DNA from: Candidatus Delongbacteria bacterium
GTDB lineage: Bacteria > CAIWAD01
NCBI GenBank assembly: GCA_020634015.1
Contig: JACKCN010000003.1
Coordinates: forward strand, 372,001-436,000
DNA: 64,000 nt
Direction of reading: 5' to 3'
Part shown: positions 9,003 to 19,429 of the stretch, one piece after another
Position numbering within the stretch: position 1 is the stretch's first letter
Layout: each line of letters starts with the position of its first letter
Made by a program: the position numbers and the translations under genes
Notes under the pieces: model-generated
Databases searched by the model: none
What the model was told of the DNA's origin: nothing
The model's input: the letters and a program-made list of their open reading frames with translations, nothing else

Positions 9003-10302
9003 GAGCGAATTCCTGGGCATCCGCTCCCCGAATCCCTTCTGGCTGGCCTCGGCGCCGCCCACGGACAAGAAGCTGAATGTGGTACGCGCCTTCGAGGCGG
9101 GCTGGGGCGGCGTGGTCTGGAAAACCCTGGGCGACCAGGTGCGCAATGTGTCCTCGCGCTATGCCGCCAACGCATACAATGGCCAGATCGTCTCCGGGCT
9201 GAACAACATCGAGCTGATCTCCGACCGTCCCCTGTCGGTGAACCTGCGCGAAATCCGCGAGGTGCTGCGCGAGTGGCCCGACCGCGCGCTGGTGGTGAGC
9301 CTGATGGCCAACACCACACGCGAGGACTGGCACGAGCTGGTGAAACGCACCCAGGACACGGGCTGCCACGGGCTGGAACTGAACTTCGGCTGTCCCCACG
9401 GCATGAACGAGCGCGGCATGGGCAGCGCCGTGGGCCAGGACCCGGAGATCGCCGCGATGATCGTGAGCTGGGTGATGGAAGTGGCCCGCGTGCCCGTGAT
9501 CGTCAAGCTGACTCCCAACGTGCATTCGGTGGTGCCCACGGCCGCGGCGGTGGTCAAGGCGGGGTGTCACGGGCTCTCGCTGATCAACACCATCCAGAGC
9601 GTGATGAGTATCGATCTGGAGACTCTGGTGCCCAGCCCCAATGTGGGTGGCATGTCCACCTACGGCGGTTATTGTGGCCCGGCGGTCAAGCCGATCGCGC
9701 TCAAGATGCTGGCCAGTCTTGGGCAGGACTCGCGCACCGCGGGCGTGCCCCTGAGCGGCATCGGCGGCATCGGCAACTGGCGCGACGCGGCCGAGTTCGT
9801 CCTGCTGGGCGCCAGCACACTGCAGGTCTGCACGGCCGTGATGACTCACGGATTCAGCATCATTCGCGACCTCTGCGACGGACTGTCCAACTGGATGGAC
9901 GAGAAGGGCTACACCCGCATCGAGGACTTCTGCGGGCTGAGCCTCGAGAAACTCACCAGCTGGGAGAAGCTGGATCTGAACTTCCACATCCACGCCGAGA
10001 TCAACGAGCAGACCTGCATCGGGTGCGGCAAGTGTCACATCGCCTGCGAGGACGCCGCCCATCAGGCCATCGAGATTCTCCATGGCGAGCAGGGCAACCG
10101 CTTCCGCGTGATCGAACCCGAGTGCGTGGGCTGCAACCTCTGTCAGCTGGTCTGCCCTGTGGAAGACTGCATCACCATGGTGGAAGCGCGCCACGCCCCG
10201 GAACCCATGACCTGGCCCCAGTATCTGGCCACCAATCCCCCGCTGGAGCGCGTGCGTGAGGCGGGCGGCGAGGGCAGTTGTCCTCCGGGGAAGGAGGCCT
10301 GA
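8989..10302 (+). CDS. preA: NAD-dependent dihydropyrimidine dehydrogenase, subunit PreA
   Basis: The 437-residue catalytic subunit reduces uracil/thymine to the 5,6-dihydro form on an FMN-binding TIM barrel. The barrel occupies about 1-320, with the conserved NFGCPHGMNERGMG segment at 132-145 (C135 is the likely active-site cysteine). A C-terminal ferredoxin module has two 4Fe-4S motifs, C343-I-G-C-G-K-C and C379-V-G-C-N-L-C. Translation starts at GTG 8989, with GGGAAGGAG just upstream inside the end of preT. The stop overlaps the next gene's start (TGATG). The preTA pair is analogous to E. coli preTA. Confidence 0.94.
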   Translation: MAKLESEFLGIRSPNPFWLASAPPTDKKLNVVRAFEAGWGGVVWKTLGDQVRNVSSRYAANAYNGQIVSGLNNIELISDRPLSVNLREIREVLREWPDRALVVSLMANTTREDWHELVKRTQDTGCHGLELNFGCPHGMNERGMGSAVGQDPEIAAMIVSWVMEVARVPVIVKLTPNVHSVVPTAAAVVKAGCHGLSLINTIQSVMSIDLETLVPSPNVGGMSTYGGYCGPAVKPIALKMLASLGQDSRTAGVPLSGIGGIGNWRDAAEFVLLGASTLQVCTAVMTHGFSIIRDLCDGLSNWMDEKGYTRIEDFCGLSLEKLTSWEKLDLNFHIHAEINEQTCIGCGKCHIACEDAAHQAIEILHGEQGNRFRVIEPECVGCNLCQLVCPVEDCITMVEARHAPEPMTWPQYLATNPPLERVREAGGEGSCPPGKEA

Positions 10303-11777
10303 TGGCGCAGTCGGTGATCAACGAGCGCGACGGCTACCAGGAACTGGAGGCCAGCGAGGAACTGAAGGCGAGCGCCGTCTACAACGATGACATCGCGCCC
10401 ACCCGCTTCGCCGAGCGTACGTGGACCCGCTGGCACATCGCGGCTCTCTGGGTGGGCATGGCGATCTGCGTGCCGACCTACACTCTGGGCGGCGTGCTCA
10501 CCTCCTACTTCGGTCTCTCGGTACCCGAAGCGCTGATCGTGATCCTGCTGGCCAACATCCTGGTGCTGGTGCCACTGGTTCTCAACGCGTTTCCCGGCAC
10601 GACCTACGGCATTCCCTTTCCCGTGCTGCTGCGCTCGTCTTTCGGCATCCAGGGCTCCAACATTCCGGCCGTGATCCGCGCCCTGATCGCCTGCGGCTGG
10701 TTCGGCATCCAGACCCTTTTCGGCGGTCTGGCCATTCACCTGCTGTTCGCGCAGGTGCTGCCGGGCTGGGCTTCGTTGGGGGGCACGGGTGAGGTGATTG
10801 GCTTTGTGCTCTTCTGGCTGCTCAACATCGGCATCGTGTTGCGAGGGTTTGATTCGCTCAAGCTGCTGGAAACTCTGGCCGCACCGCTGCTGGTGCTGGT
10901 GGGCGTGGGCCTGCTGTTCTGGGCCGGTCCCAAGGTGGACTGGCCAGCGCTGATGACCGCCGCGCCCTCGCGCCCCGCAGGGGACAGTCTCTGGCCCTGG
11001 TTCTTCGGCGGTCTCACGGCCATGGTCGGTTTCTGGGCCACCCTGTCGCTCAACATTCCCGACTTCAGCCGCTACGCCGTGAGCCAGCGGGACCAGATCA
11101 TCGGCCAGATCATCGGCCTGCCATTGACCATGCTGCTCTTCGCGTCGCTGGGTGTGGTGCTCACCGCGGCCTCGCCCGCACTGGTGGGGCAGAGCCTCAG
11201 TGATCCGATCAGCCTGATCGGCGCGATCCACAGCCCCGTGCTGGGCAGCCTGGCCCTGCTGGTGATCATTCTGGCCACCGTGTCCACCAACACTGCGGCC
11301 AACATCGTTTCGCCCACCAACGACCTGCAGAACCTCTTTCCCCGCCGGATCAACTTTCGCCGGGGAGTGCTGATCACGGGTGTGATCGGCTTCCTGCTGA
11401 TGGCCTGGGAGCTGTTGCGCAAACTGGGCTGGGTGGTGTCCGAGGTGGGACTGGACAGCCTCTACAGCAACTGGCTGCTGGGCTACTCGAGCCTGCTGGG
11501 ACCCATCGCGGGCATCATGGTGGTGGACTACTTCCTGATTCGCCGCCAGCGCCTGGACCTGATCCAGCTCTACACGGCGGACAGCCCGCTCTATGGCCGT
11601 TTCAACTGGCGCGCGCTGCTGGCCTTCGCCATTCCGGTGGCCGTCACGCTGGTGGCCAAGCTCAGCGGACACGCGCTCTGGATCTACAACTTTGGCTGGT
11701 TCGTGGGCGGCTTCAGCGGCGGACTGCTGCACTGGCTGTTCTCGCGCCACACCATCACCGATGCCGGGCGCGCCTGA
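10302..11777 (+). CDS. NCS1-family nucleobase/hydantoin/allantoin permease
   Basis: A 491-residue inner-membrane protein with about 12 hydrophobic segments. Family marks include the N-terminal 'NDDIAPT....RTW..WHIAALWVGMAICVPTY' stretch, 'GIPFPVLLRSSFGIQGSNIPA' in pieces, 'STNTAANIVSPTNDL' and a late 'GPIAGIMVVDYFLIRR'. NCS1 carriers import uracil, cytosine, hydantoins or allantoin with a cation. Its place between the pyrimidine reductase and downstream hydrolases argues for uracil, thymine or dihydropyrimidine uptake. The ATG at 10302 has AAGGAGG 4-10 nt upstream and overlaps the preA stop; an in-frame GTG at 10278 is less likely. Confidence 0.9.
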   Translation: MAQSVINERDGYQELEASEELKASAVYNDDIAPTRFAERTWTRWHIAALWVGMAICVPTYTLGGVLTSYFGLSVPEALIVILLANILVLVPLVLNAFPGTTYGIPFPVLLRSSFGIQGSNIPAVIRALIACGWFGIQTLFGGLAIHLLFAQVLPGWASLGGTGEVIGFVLFWLLNIGIVLRGFDSLKLLETLAAPLLVLVGVGLLFWAGPKVDWPALMTAAPSRPAGDSLWPWFFGGLTAMVGFWATLSLNIPDFSRYAVSQRDQIIGQIIGLPLTMLLFASLGVVLTAASPALVGQSLSDPISLIGAIHSPVLGSLALLVIILATVSTNTAANIVSPTNDLQNLFPRRINFRRGVLITGVIGFLLMAWELLRKLGWVVSEVGLDSLYSNWLLGYSSLLGPIAGIMVVDYFLIRRQRLDLIQLYTADSPLYGRFNWRALLAFAIPVAVTLVAKLSGHALWIYNFGWFVGGFSGGLLHWLFSRHTITDAGRA

Positions 11778-11818
11778 GTCCCAGGCCAGTCCCGGACCTT
11801 CATGGACAGGATTCCATC

Positions 11819-13300
11819 ATGCAACTGACCATCAAGAGCGATCACGGACGGCTGGGCAACTGGATCGACGACCGGATCCAGCCGTCGACTTCCCGCACCA
11901 CTCTGCCGGTCACCTCGCCGTATACGGGGCAGACCATCGCCGAGGTCCCACTGGGGGGCAGCGAGGACGTGGCCCAGGCGGTGGCGGCGGCTTCTGCCGC
12001 CTTTCCCGGCTGGAGCACGACTCCGATCAAGGAGCGCGTCCAGGTGATGTTCCGCCTCAAGGGACTGCTCGAGCGTTCGCTGGACGAGTTGGCCAACCAG
12101 ATCTGCGCCGAGAACGGCAAGTCCTGGAGCGAGGCCCGCGCCGACGTGCTGAAGGCGATCGAACTCACCGAGTTCGCCTGCGCCCTGCCCAACACCATCG
12201 CCGGCCAGCAGCTGGAAGTCAGCCGCTGGATCACCTGCCGCACCGAACACGCCCCGCTGGGCGTGGTGGCCAGCATCTCACCCTTCAACTTTCCCGTGAT
12301 GGTGCCCATGTGGACCCTGCCGGTGGCGCTCACCGTGGGCAACACGATGATTCTCAAGCCCAGCGAGCAGGTGCCGCTGTCGGCCATGCGACTGGCCGAG
12401 CTCTTCAGGGAGGCCGGGTTGCCCGCGGGTGTGCTGAACGTGGTCCACGGCGGCGAGCAGGTGGTGAACGCGCTCTGCGATCATCCCGGCATCCGGGCGC
12501 TGAGCTTCGTGGGCAGCACACGCGTGGCCCGTCATGTCTACGCCCGGGCGGCGGCCAGCGGCAAACGCGTGCTGGCGCTGGGCGGGGCCAAGAACCATCT
12601 GATCCTGCTGCCCGATGCCGACCCGAACTCCGCACCCCAGCAGATCGTGGAATCGGCCATCGGCTGTGCGGGACAGCGCTGCATGGCCGCCAGCGTGATG
12701 CTGGCCGTGGGCGATTGTGACGCGCTGATCGCGGAGATGACCCGTTACGCCCAGGGCGTTCCGCTGGGCAGCCAGTTGGGCGCGATCATCAATGCCAGGA
12801 GCCTGGAGCGCATCGAGGGGTACATCACCCAGGCCGAGAAGGATGGAGCACGCCTGCTGGTGGATGGCCGGGGCCGCAAGCCCGCCGATTCGACCTTCGC
12901 GAACGGCTGGTGGTGCGGGCCGACCCTGATTGATGGTCTGAAGGAGGGAGCGCCCGCCGCCTGCGAGGAAATCTTCGGCCCCGTGCTCTCGATCCTGCAT
13001 GTGGACACTCTCGAGGAGGCCCTGCGCATCGAGAATTCCAGCCCCTACGGCAACGCCTGCTCGGTCTTCACCCGCAGCGGAGCGCCCGCGGATTACGTGA
13101 TGAAACACGCCAGTGCGGGCATGTGCGGGGTCAATGTGGGCGTGCCCGTCCCGCGCGAACCCTTCGCCTTCGGCGGCTGGAACGAATCCCGTTTCGGTGC
13201 GGGCGACCTCACCGGTGAGGCGGGGGTCCGGTTCTGGACCCAGGACAAGAAAATGACCGTGAAATGGATCGAACAGGAACACCGCAACTGGATGTCCTAG
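11819..13300 (+). CDS. mmsA: CoA-acylating (methyl)malonate-semialdehyde dehydrogenase
   Basis: The 493-residue aldehyde dehydrogenase converts malonate or methylmalonate semialdehyde to acetyl- or propionyl-CoA with NAD and CoA. The catalytic cysteine is C288 in GCAGQRCMA, and SPFNFP lies at 154-159. The general-base glutamate of ordinary aldehyde dehydrogenases (ELGG) is replaced by ALGGAKNH at 253-260, which marks the CoA-acylating MMSDH subgroup. It starts 41 nt after the permease gene with a short GGA-type ribosome site. In pyrimidine breakdown it would act after transamination of beta-alanine or 3-aminoisobutyrate. Confidence 0.92.
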   Translation: MQLTIKSDHGRLGNWIDDRIQPSTSRTTLPVTSPYTGQTIAEVPLGGSEDVAQAVAAASAAFPGWSTTPIKERVQVMFRLKGLLERSLDELANQICAENGKSWSEARADVLKAIELTEFACALPNTIAGQQLEVSRWITCRTEHAPLGVVASISPFNFPVMVPMWTLPVALTVGNTMILKPSEQVPLSAMRLAELFREAGLPAGVLNVVHGGEQVVNALCDHPGIRALSFVGSTRVARHVYARAAASGKRVLALGGAKNHLILLPDADPNSAPQQIVESAIGCAGQRCMAASVMLAVGDCDALIAEMTRYAQGVPLGSQLGAIINARSLERIEGYITQAEKDGARLLVDGRGRKPADSTFANGWWCGPTLIDGLKEGAPAACEEIFGPVLSILHVDTLEEALRIENSSPYGNACSVFTRSGAPADYVMKHASAGMCGVNVGVPVPREPFAFGGWNESRFGAGDLTGEAGVRFWTQDKKMTVKWIEQEHRNWMS

Positions 13301-13321
13301 GACTGAGGAAAGGAATACATC

Positions 13322-14188
13322 ATGGCCCGAAACGTGATCAGTGGCCTGATCCAGTGTCACAATCCGATCAATGACGAGAGCCGGCCGATCAAGGAAATCC
13401 AGCAGGCGGCCCTCGAGCACCATCTGTCATTCATTGACGAGGCGGGCAAGAAGGGCGTGCAGATTCTCTGTCTGCAGGAAATCTTCAACGGCCCCTACTT
13501 CTGTCCCTCGCAGGACGCCCGCTGGTACGACGCCGCTGAGCCGGTGCCCGGTCCCACGGTGGAGCTGTTGGCCAGCTACGCGAAGAAGTACGCGATGGTG
13601 ATGATCGTGCCCGTCTACGAGCGTGTCCAGGCCGGCGTCTTCTACAATACCGCCGCGGTCATCGACGCCGATGGCCAGTATCTGGGCAAGTACCGCAAGA
13701 AGCACATCCCGCACACCAGCGGCTTCTGGGAGAAGTACTTCTTCAAGCCCGGGGATCCGGCCTATCCGGTCTTCCAGACGCGTTACGCGAAAATCGGCGT
13801 CTACATCTGCTACGACCGCCACTTTCCCGAAGGCGCGCGCCTGCTGGGCCTGGGCGGGGCGGAAATCGTCTACAATCCTTCGGCCACCGTGGCCGGTCTC
13901 TCCCAGTATCTCTGGAAGCTGGAGCAGCCCGCGCACGCCGTGGCCAACGGCTATTTCATGGGCTGCATCAACCGGGTGGGAACCGAGGCCCCCTGGAACA
14001 TCGGCCGCTTCTACGGCTCCAGCTATCATGTGGACCCGCGCGGCCAGATCATTGACTGCGCCTCGGAGGACAAGGACGAACTGCTGATTTCCACACTCGA
14101 CCTGGGCATGATCGACGAGGTGCGCAAGACCTGGCAGTTCTTCCGCGACCGGCGCCCGGAGACCTATACCGGCCTGCTGGACATCTGA
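13322..14188 (+). CDS. Beta-ureidopropionase (N-carbamoyl-beta-alanine amidohydrolase)
   Basis: This 288-residue nitrilase-superfamily enzyme hydrolyses N-carbamoyl-beta-alanine to beta-alanine, CO2 and ammonia. The nitrilase catalytic triad is present: E53 (LQEIF), the lysine of YRKKHIP (126/127) and C163 (YICYDRHFPEG). Length, the 'FWEKYFF.PGD' loop and the 'GTEAPWNIGRFYGSSY' segment match the CN-hydrolase branch found with dihydropyrimidinases. AGGAAAGG precedes the ATG. It lies between mmsA (21-nt gap) and hydA (13-nt gap) and so belongs to the same transcript. Confidence 0.92.
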   Translation: MARNVISGLIQCHNPINDESRPIKEIQQAALEHHLSFIDEAGKKGVQILCLQEIFNGPYFCPSQDARWYDAAEPVPGPTVELLASYAKKYAMVMIVPVYERVQAGVFYNTAAVIDADGQYLGKYRKKHIPHTSGFWEKYFFKPGDPAYPVFQTRYAKIGVYICYDRHFPEGARLLGLGGAEIVYNPSATVAGLSQYLWKLEQPAHAVANGYFMGCINRVGTEAPWNIGRFYGSSYHVDPRGQIIDCASEDKDELLISTLDLGMIDEVRKTWQFFRDRRPETYTGLLDI

Positions 14189-14201
14189 AAGGAGAGTGAC
14201 G

Positions 14202-15593
14202 ATGGCTTCCATTCTGATTCGCAACGGACAGCTGGTGAGCGCGCTGGACACGGTGCGCGGCGACATTCTGGTGCAGGACGGCACGATCAAGGCCATCGGC
14301 ACCGGCCTGAGCACACTGGATGCGTCCACCCGTGTGATCGATGCCGGTGACCTGCTGGTCTTTCCCGGCGGCATCGACGCGCACGTGCACATGGAACTGC
14401 CCTTCATGGGCGGTGTCTCCGCCGACGACTTCGAGACCGGCACCGCCGCGGGTGTGGCGGGCGGCACCACCACGATCATCGACTTCGTGATCCCCGACCG
14501 CAACCAGGACCTGCTGGATGGGCTGGCCCAGTGGCGCGAGAAATCCGCCAAGAGCGTGGCCGACTACGCCTTCCACATGGCCGTGACCTGGTTCGGACCG
14601 AAGACCGCCGCCGAGATGGCGCACTGCGTGCAGCACGAGGGCATCACGTCCTTCAAGACCTTCATGGCCTACAAGGGCGCCATCGGTGTGGACGACACCG
14701 AGCTGATCCAGGTGATGCAGACCGCCAAGGGTCTGGGCGCCCTGGTCACCGCCCACTGCGAGCATGGCGACATGGTATTGGCCCTGCAGGAGAAACTGTT
14801 CAACCAGGGTCTGACCGCACCCAAGTATCACGCACTCTCCCGGCCCTCGCCCCTGGAAGGCGAAGCCACCAGCCGCGCGATCATGCTGGCGCGCATGACG
14901 GGCACCCCGCTCTACATCGTGCACGTGACCTGCCGCGAGGCCCTGAACGCCATCAGCGAGGCCCGCCTTCGCGGCCAGACCGTCTTCGGCGAGACCTGCC
15001 CCCAGTACCTGATCCTGGACGACCGCGTCTACGACACACCCGACTTCGAAGGCGCGGCCTACGTGATGAGCCCGCCGATCCGCCCGCTGGGGCACCAGGA
15101 AGCCCTCTGGGCGGGCCTGAAGGCCGGCGTGATCCAGACCGTGGCCACCGACCACTGCCCCTTCAACCAGTGCGGCCAGAAGGACAAGGGCCGTGACGAC
15201 TTCCGCATGATCCCCAACGGGGCCGCGGGCATCCAGCACCGCCTGGCCCTGATGTACACCCACGGCGTCGGCGGCGGACAGATCGACCTGAACCAGTTCG
15301 TGGACCTGAACAGCACCCGCCCCGCCAAGCTCTTCGGCATGTACCCGCGCAAGGGCGCCCTGGCCGTGGGCTCCGACGCCGACATCGTGCTCTGGGACCC
15401 CACCCTGCAGAGCACCATTTCCGCCAGGACCCACCACCACCGCGTGGACCGCAGCATCTTCGAAGGCTTCGAGACCAAGGGCGGCCCGGTCTACGTCATC
15501 GCCAATGGGCGCGTGCAGTTCGACAACGGGGACCTGAAGGTCGAGCGCGGCGCGGGCCGCTATCTGGCACGGGGGGCGGGGGAGTATCTGTAG
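14202..15593 (+). CDS. hydA: Dihydropyrimidinase (D-hydantoinase)
   Basis: A 463-residue amidohydrolase that opens the ring of 5,6-dihydrouracil/dihydrothymine. The first metal ligands are in GGIDAHVHMELPFMG (H61, H63). The metal-bridging carboxylated lysine is K158 in FMAYKG, and further histidines and an aspartate lie in 'TAHCEHGD', 'IVHVTC' and 'ATDHCPF'. AAGGAG sits 8-13 nt before ATG 14202, which decides against the in-frame GTG at 14196. It is the last gene of the contiguous operon. The next genes downstream are pseudogenes, with the probable aminotransferase partner beyond them. Confidence 0.94.
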   Translation: MASILIRNGQLVSALDTVRGDILVQDGTIKAIGTGLSTLDASTRVIDAGDLLVFPGGIDAHVHMELPFMGGVSADDFETGTAAGVAGGTTTIIDFVIPDRNQDLLDGLAQWREKSAKSVADYAFHMAVTWFGPKTAAEMAHCVQHEGITSFKTFMAYKGAIGVDDTELIQVMQTAKGLGALVTAHCEHGDMVLALQEKLFNQGLTAPKYHALSRPSPLEGEATSRAIMLARMTGTPLYIVHVTCREALNAISEARLRGQTVFGETCPQYLILDDRVYDTPDFEGAAYVMSPPIRPLGHQEALWAGLKAGVIQTVATDHCPFNQCGQKDKGRDDFRMIPNGAAGIQHRLALMYTHGVGGGQIDLNQFVDLNSTRPAKLFGMYPRKGALAVGSDADIVLWDPTLQSTISARTHHHRVDRSIFEGFETKGGPVYVIANGRVQFDNGDLKVERGAGRYLARGAGEYL

Positions 15594-15710
15594 GGTCTAC
15601 AGGAGGATCGGGTTTCATTCGATTGTTAGGCTCAGGCTGGAGAGGATTTTCATTAGGCTATCGACATGCATCTTCCTTGCAGATGGCAAACTCTCATTGG
15701 GAATCGTGAT

Positions 15711-17719
15711 ATGAAGACGAAACTTTGGACGACTCTATTGCTGCTATTCAGCCATGCAGTTTTTGTGAAAGTGTTGTTTGCGCAAGAAGCCGGTTCTATC
15801 CTCGGTTGGGGGCGATACATCGAAGTTGAGCCTGAAGCGACGACAGACATAATTGCTTCAGCTGGAGGTGAATACCACAGCTTGGCACTTTGTGCAGATG
15901 GCTCCACTTTGGGTTGGGGCTTCAATAATTATAACCAATGCACCGTCCCCCAGTCTGATGTGGATTACATTGATTTCGCAGTTGGCGGATATCACAGTCC
16001 GGCTTGAAGTCAGACGGGTCAATTGTGGCTTGGGGAGTTAATGACAGCGGTCAATGCAATGTTCCTGAGCCGAACACGGGCTTCAGCGCAGTGGCAGCGG
16101 ACAAGAACCACAGTTTGGGCCTCAAGGCAAATGGTACGATAGCCGGGTGGGGATCCAATGGATACGGACAGTGCAACATTCCCGCACCCAACACGGGTTT
16201 TGTTGCGGTGGAAACAGGTTTTGGTCACAGTTTGGGTCTCAAGGCAGGTGGCTCAATTGTCGCATGGGGCTTGAATGATTATGGCCAGTGCGACATCCCT
16301 ATGCTGAATTCGGACTTCATTGCAGTCGCGAGCGGAAGTTATCACGGCCTGGGATTGAAATCCGATGGCTCGATCGTTGCTTGGGGTGAAAACTCCAGGG
16401 GTCAATGCAATGTCCCTATGCCTAATGCCGATTTCATCGCGGTGGATGCAGGTGAGTGGCACAGTCTGGGGCTCAAGGCAGACGGGACAATCATCGCTTG
16501 GGGCAGGAACTTCGAAGGGCAATGCAATGTCCCCGAGCCAAACACGGGTTTCATCGCATTGGCAGCCGGATATCGAAGCAGTATTGGCTTCAAGGGTGAT
16601 GGATCGAATATTAGATGGGGCAACAGTGGGTATCTCCCATCGCCGGACTCAGATTTTATTGCTCTGGTATCGGGTTCCAACCACAACATGGGCCTGACCA
16701 TCGAAGGCGTCATCTCCGCATGGGGGAATAACTCCAATGGGCAATGTGAAGTCCCTTCCCCAATTCAGGTTTCACAGCGATTGCAGTAGGGTCCGGCCAT
16801 AGCCTGGGTCTGAAGTCCGATGGATCGATTGCTGCTTGGGGGTACAACGCCCTTGGCCAATGTAATGTCACAATGCCCAACACGGATTACATCCTCACTC
16901 GCGGCGGGCACATCACACAGCCTGGGCCTCAAGGCGGATGGGTCAGTTATGGCTTGGGGATCCAATGATGCTGGTCAATGCAATGTCCCTTTACCCAATT
17001 CAGACTTCATTGCGATTGCTGCGAGTGGTTCGCACAGTCTAGGGCTGAAGGCTGACAGTTCGATTGTATCGTGGGTGACATAGGGCCTGTGCCTGGAGCC
17101 AAACACCGACTTCATTGCAGTGTCAACTGGCTTGAATCACAGCTTGGGACTGAAGGCAATCGGATCGATTGTGGCTTGGGGGTCAAATGAGTTTGGACAA
17201 TGCGATCTGCCTGCTGTAAATGTGGGCTTTATCGCCTTGGCGGCGGGAAGTACCCATAGCTTGGGACTTAAAAATGATGGCTGGATTGTCGCTTGGGGTT
17301 CCAATGACTATGGGCAGTGCAACGTACCAGAGCCGAATACTGGTTTCATTGCATTGGCGGCAGGATCAAACCACAGCTTGGCTTTGAAGCAGCTCTCTAC
17401 GGCGATTCGAGAACCCATTGTGATCCGATCTTTGCCGAAAGATTTACATATCAGCTCTACTTCGCCGAATCCTTTCAATCCATCAACCGTCATAGAATTT
17501 CAAACAGTCGTCGCGGGATACTTTTTTCTGCGGGTGTTTGATGTGTCCGGTCGTGTTGTAATTGAATCGCCTATTGGGCACCTGACAGGGGGCACACATC
17601 ACGCTGGATGGAACGGCCTTAACGCCGAAGGGTTGGCAGTCTCTTCCGGTTGCTACTTCATGCAGGTACTACGTGCTGGAGGAGGATCTGAGGTTGTCAA
17701 GGGGTTGTTGGTCCGGTAA
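15711..17719 (+). pseudogene. Decayed RCC1-repeat secreted protein with type IX sorting domain
   Basis: The gene starts with a good signal peptide (MKTKLWTTLLLLFS..., cleavage near FAQ-E). RCC1-like modules of about 42 residues follow (HSLGLK.DGSIVAWG.N..GQCNVP.PN..FIA), predicting a beta-propeller. It ends with an NPFNPSTVIEF sorting domain and LLVR. It is broken at several places: a one-base loss near 16,000 (frame 0 to 2), a one-base loss near 16,757 in CCCTTCCCC, a compensating shift near 16,893, and an in-frame TAG at 17,081-17,083 beside a module missing about 12 nt. Segments 15711-16007, 16004-16789, 16820-17083 and 17120-17719 stay readable. Base composition is visibly lower in G+C than the neighbouring operon. 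Programmed or phase-variable frameshifting seems unlikely with this many lesions. Confidence 0.85.
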
Positions 17720-17940
17720 ATGATTTGCCTTCGCTGTGAAGGTCTTCACTTGGTAGCCAACAACTACTGCGGATCTTTGTGCCATGAGAATTGAGTTCTG
17801 GATGATGAGACAGCCTGATTATGTCTACAGCCGGTGTTGCACTAGAGATCATGCCCAGGAGATCGATACCTTTTCGCAGAATGAGGAAAAGGTAGTGCCA
17901 CGATTGCAATGCAGTTGCAAACAAGTATTGGACATCCGAA

Positions 17941-19260
17941 GTGGAGAGCGGCGTGAGCCAGTTCACTATCCCTTATCACAACTTCGAACCGGTGCGTGAC
18001 ACCGTTGCAATTGAAGAGGTGACTTTGCATGGTGATTCACCCAGGACCTGTTTGCATCAGCGCATCCTTCCGGGATTGGCAGTGAATGGGGTTTTCAAGT
18101 ATTCCGGGGTGCCCAGTATTCGCTCCGCTTTTCTGGGGCGTTGTAGTCATGTCTCTTTCTCCCCACGTTTCCGTATCACACATTCGATTACGGCCGCACT
18201 GACTTCAATTGAGCGAGCACGTGGTTTCTGGAGGCTGCGACATCCCGGAGCAATGGATTGAACGCATGAGCGAGCGGGCGTTGCTGCTGGAGGCACATCA
18301 TACAACTCACATTGAGGGCACTGAACTCACACTGGACGAAGCTGCTCGGTTATGGGCAGGCGAAGCCGTGGCAGGAGCGAATCGCGATGATGTGCGCGAG
18401 TTGCTCAACTACCGCGATGCCTTCAATCTTGTCGCTGCGTATCTCAGCAGCGGCGAACCAATCACCGAGGCCTTGATCCGCGAGATCCACAAACGGCTGG
18501 TCAAGGGAGTGCGCGGCGGATCTGCTCAGCCGGGGCAATACCGGAAGATCCAGAATTTTGTAGCCAACAGCCGTACTCGCGAAGTTATCTATACGCCCCC
18601 GACACCTGAACAGGTGCCGCTCTTGATGCGCGAGCTGGTCGATTGGCTGCGTGCAGACACTGACATCCATCCCGTTCTGATTGCTGGCATTGCTCAGTTC
18701 CAGTTGGTGCACATCCACCCCTTCGTCGATGGCAACGGCAGGTCATCACGCCTTCTTTCGACTTTGTGTCTGTATCGTTCGGGGTACGACTTCAAAAGGT
18801 TGTTCACCTTGAGTGAGTTCTACGACCGCGACCGCAGTGCATTCTACACAGCTTTACAAGGGGTGCGCGAGCACTCGATGGATTTGACGGGCTGGTTGGA
18901 CTACTTCGTCCATGGACTGATGCAGCAGCTGGAAGAGGTCAAGAACCGCGGTGCATCGGTCATACGAGCCGATGTACAGGCACACGCTCAGGGTCCCGGT
19001 GCGCGCCAGGCGGCAGTTCTTGCGGCGATACACCAAGCCGGACGGGCATCTTTGGGTGAGCTCGAGCCGCTTTTCCCCTGTCAGTGAGCCGCCGCTCATT
19101 GCAGCGCGATCTGAAGCTTCTGCTTGACAAAGGGTTGATCCTTGAGCTGGCTTCTGCCGCATTGACTGACCCGAATCGGGCCTATGGTCCAACTCCAGGC
19201 CTGGGGACTTTGATTGGTCGGCCAGGCAAAGCAATGACAAGCTGTGACAGAAAGCTATGA
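17941..19260 (+). pseudogene. Frameshifted Fic-family protein (AMPylase/filamentation-induced-by-cAMP domain)
   Basis: The main open piece (18209-19087) has the Fic active-site motif HPFVDGNGRSSR (from 18716) and an N-terminal S/TxxxEG-type inhibitory motif (TTHIEG), a class II Fic layout. Upstream, frame 1 carries 'FSPRFRITHSITAALTSIERARGF', the normal start of this family. Two one-base losses near 18,225-18,240 would rejoin it. Downstream, after the TGA at 19085, frame 1 continues as a winged-helix tail (LSVSRRSLQRDLKLLLDKGLI) to 19260; one missing base in the CCCC before 19,078 explains that break. Fic proteins modify targets with AMP or act as toxins. The true start is uncertain. The same single-base-loss decay affects the RCC1 gene next door. 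Confidence 0.8.
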
Positions 19261-19429
19261 CAGACTATGACAGCCAACTCCGATACTAACAGTGACAAAC
19301 GATGAAATCCGTGATGAGGCCCGGAATGGCACGACTTTGGAACTGAATTGACCAATCGCTCGACCCCCGGCTCGAGCATGCCCGATCCCCGAGTCCGTAT
19401 CAGGTTGACGCATCGGAGGAGCACATGAC

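Noticed and set aside
15711..17719. Programmed frameshifting or phase variation of the RCC1 gene
   Set aside because: There are at least three shifts at unrelated sequences plus an in-frame stop beside a shortened module. Only one of the sites is a modest homopolymer.
19328..19345. Sigma-54 promoter before the aminotransferase (TGGCACG at about 19,327)
   Set aside because: The -24 half is perfect, but GC is not found 10 nt after GG; the sequence there is GA.
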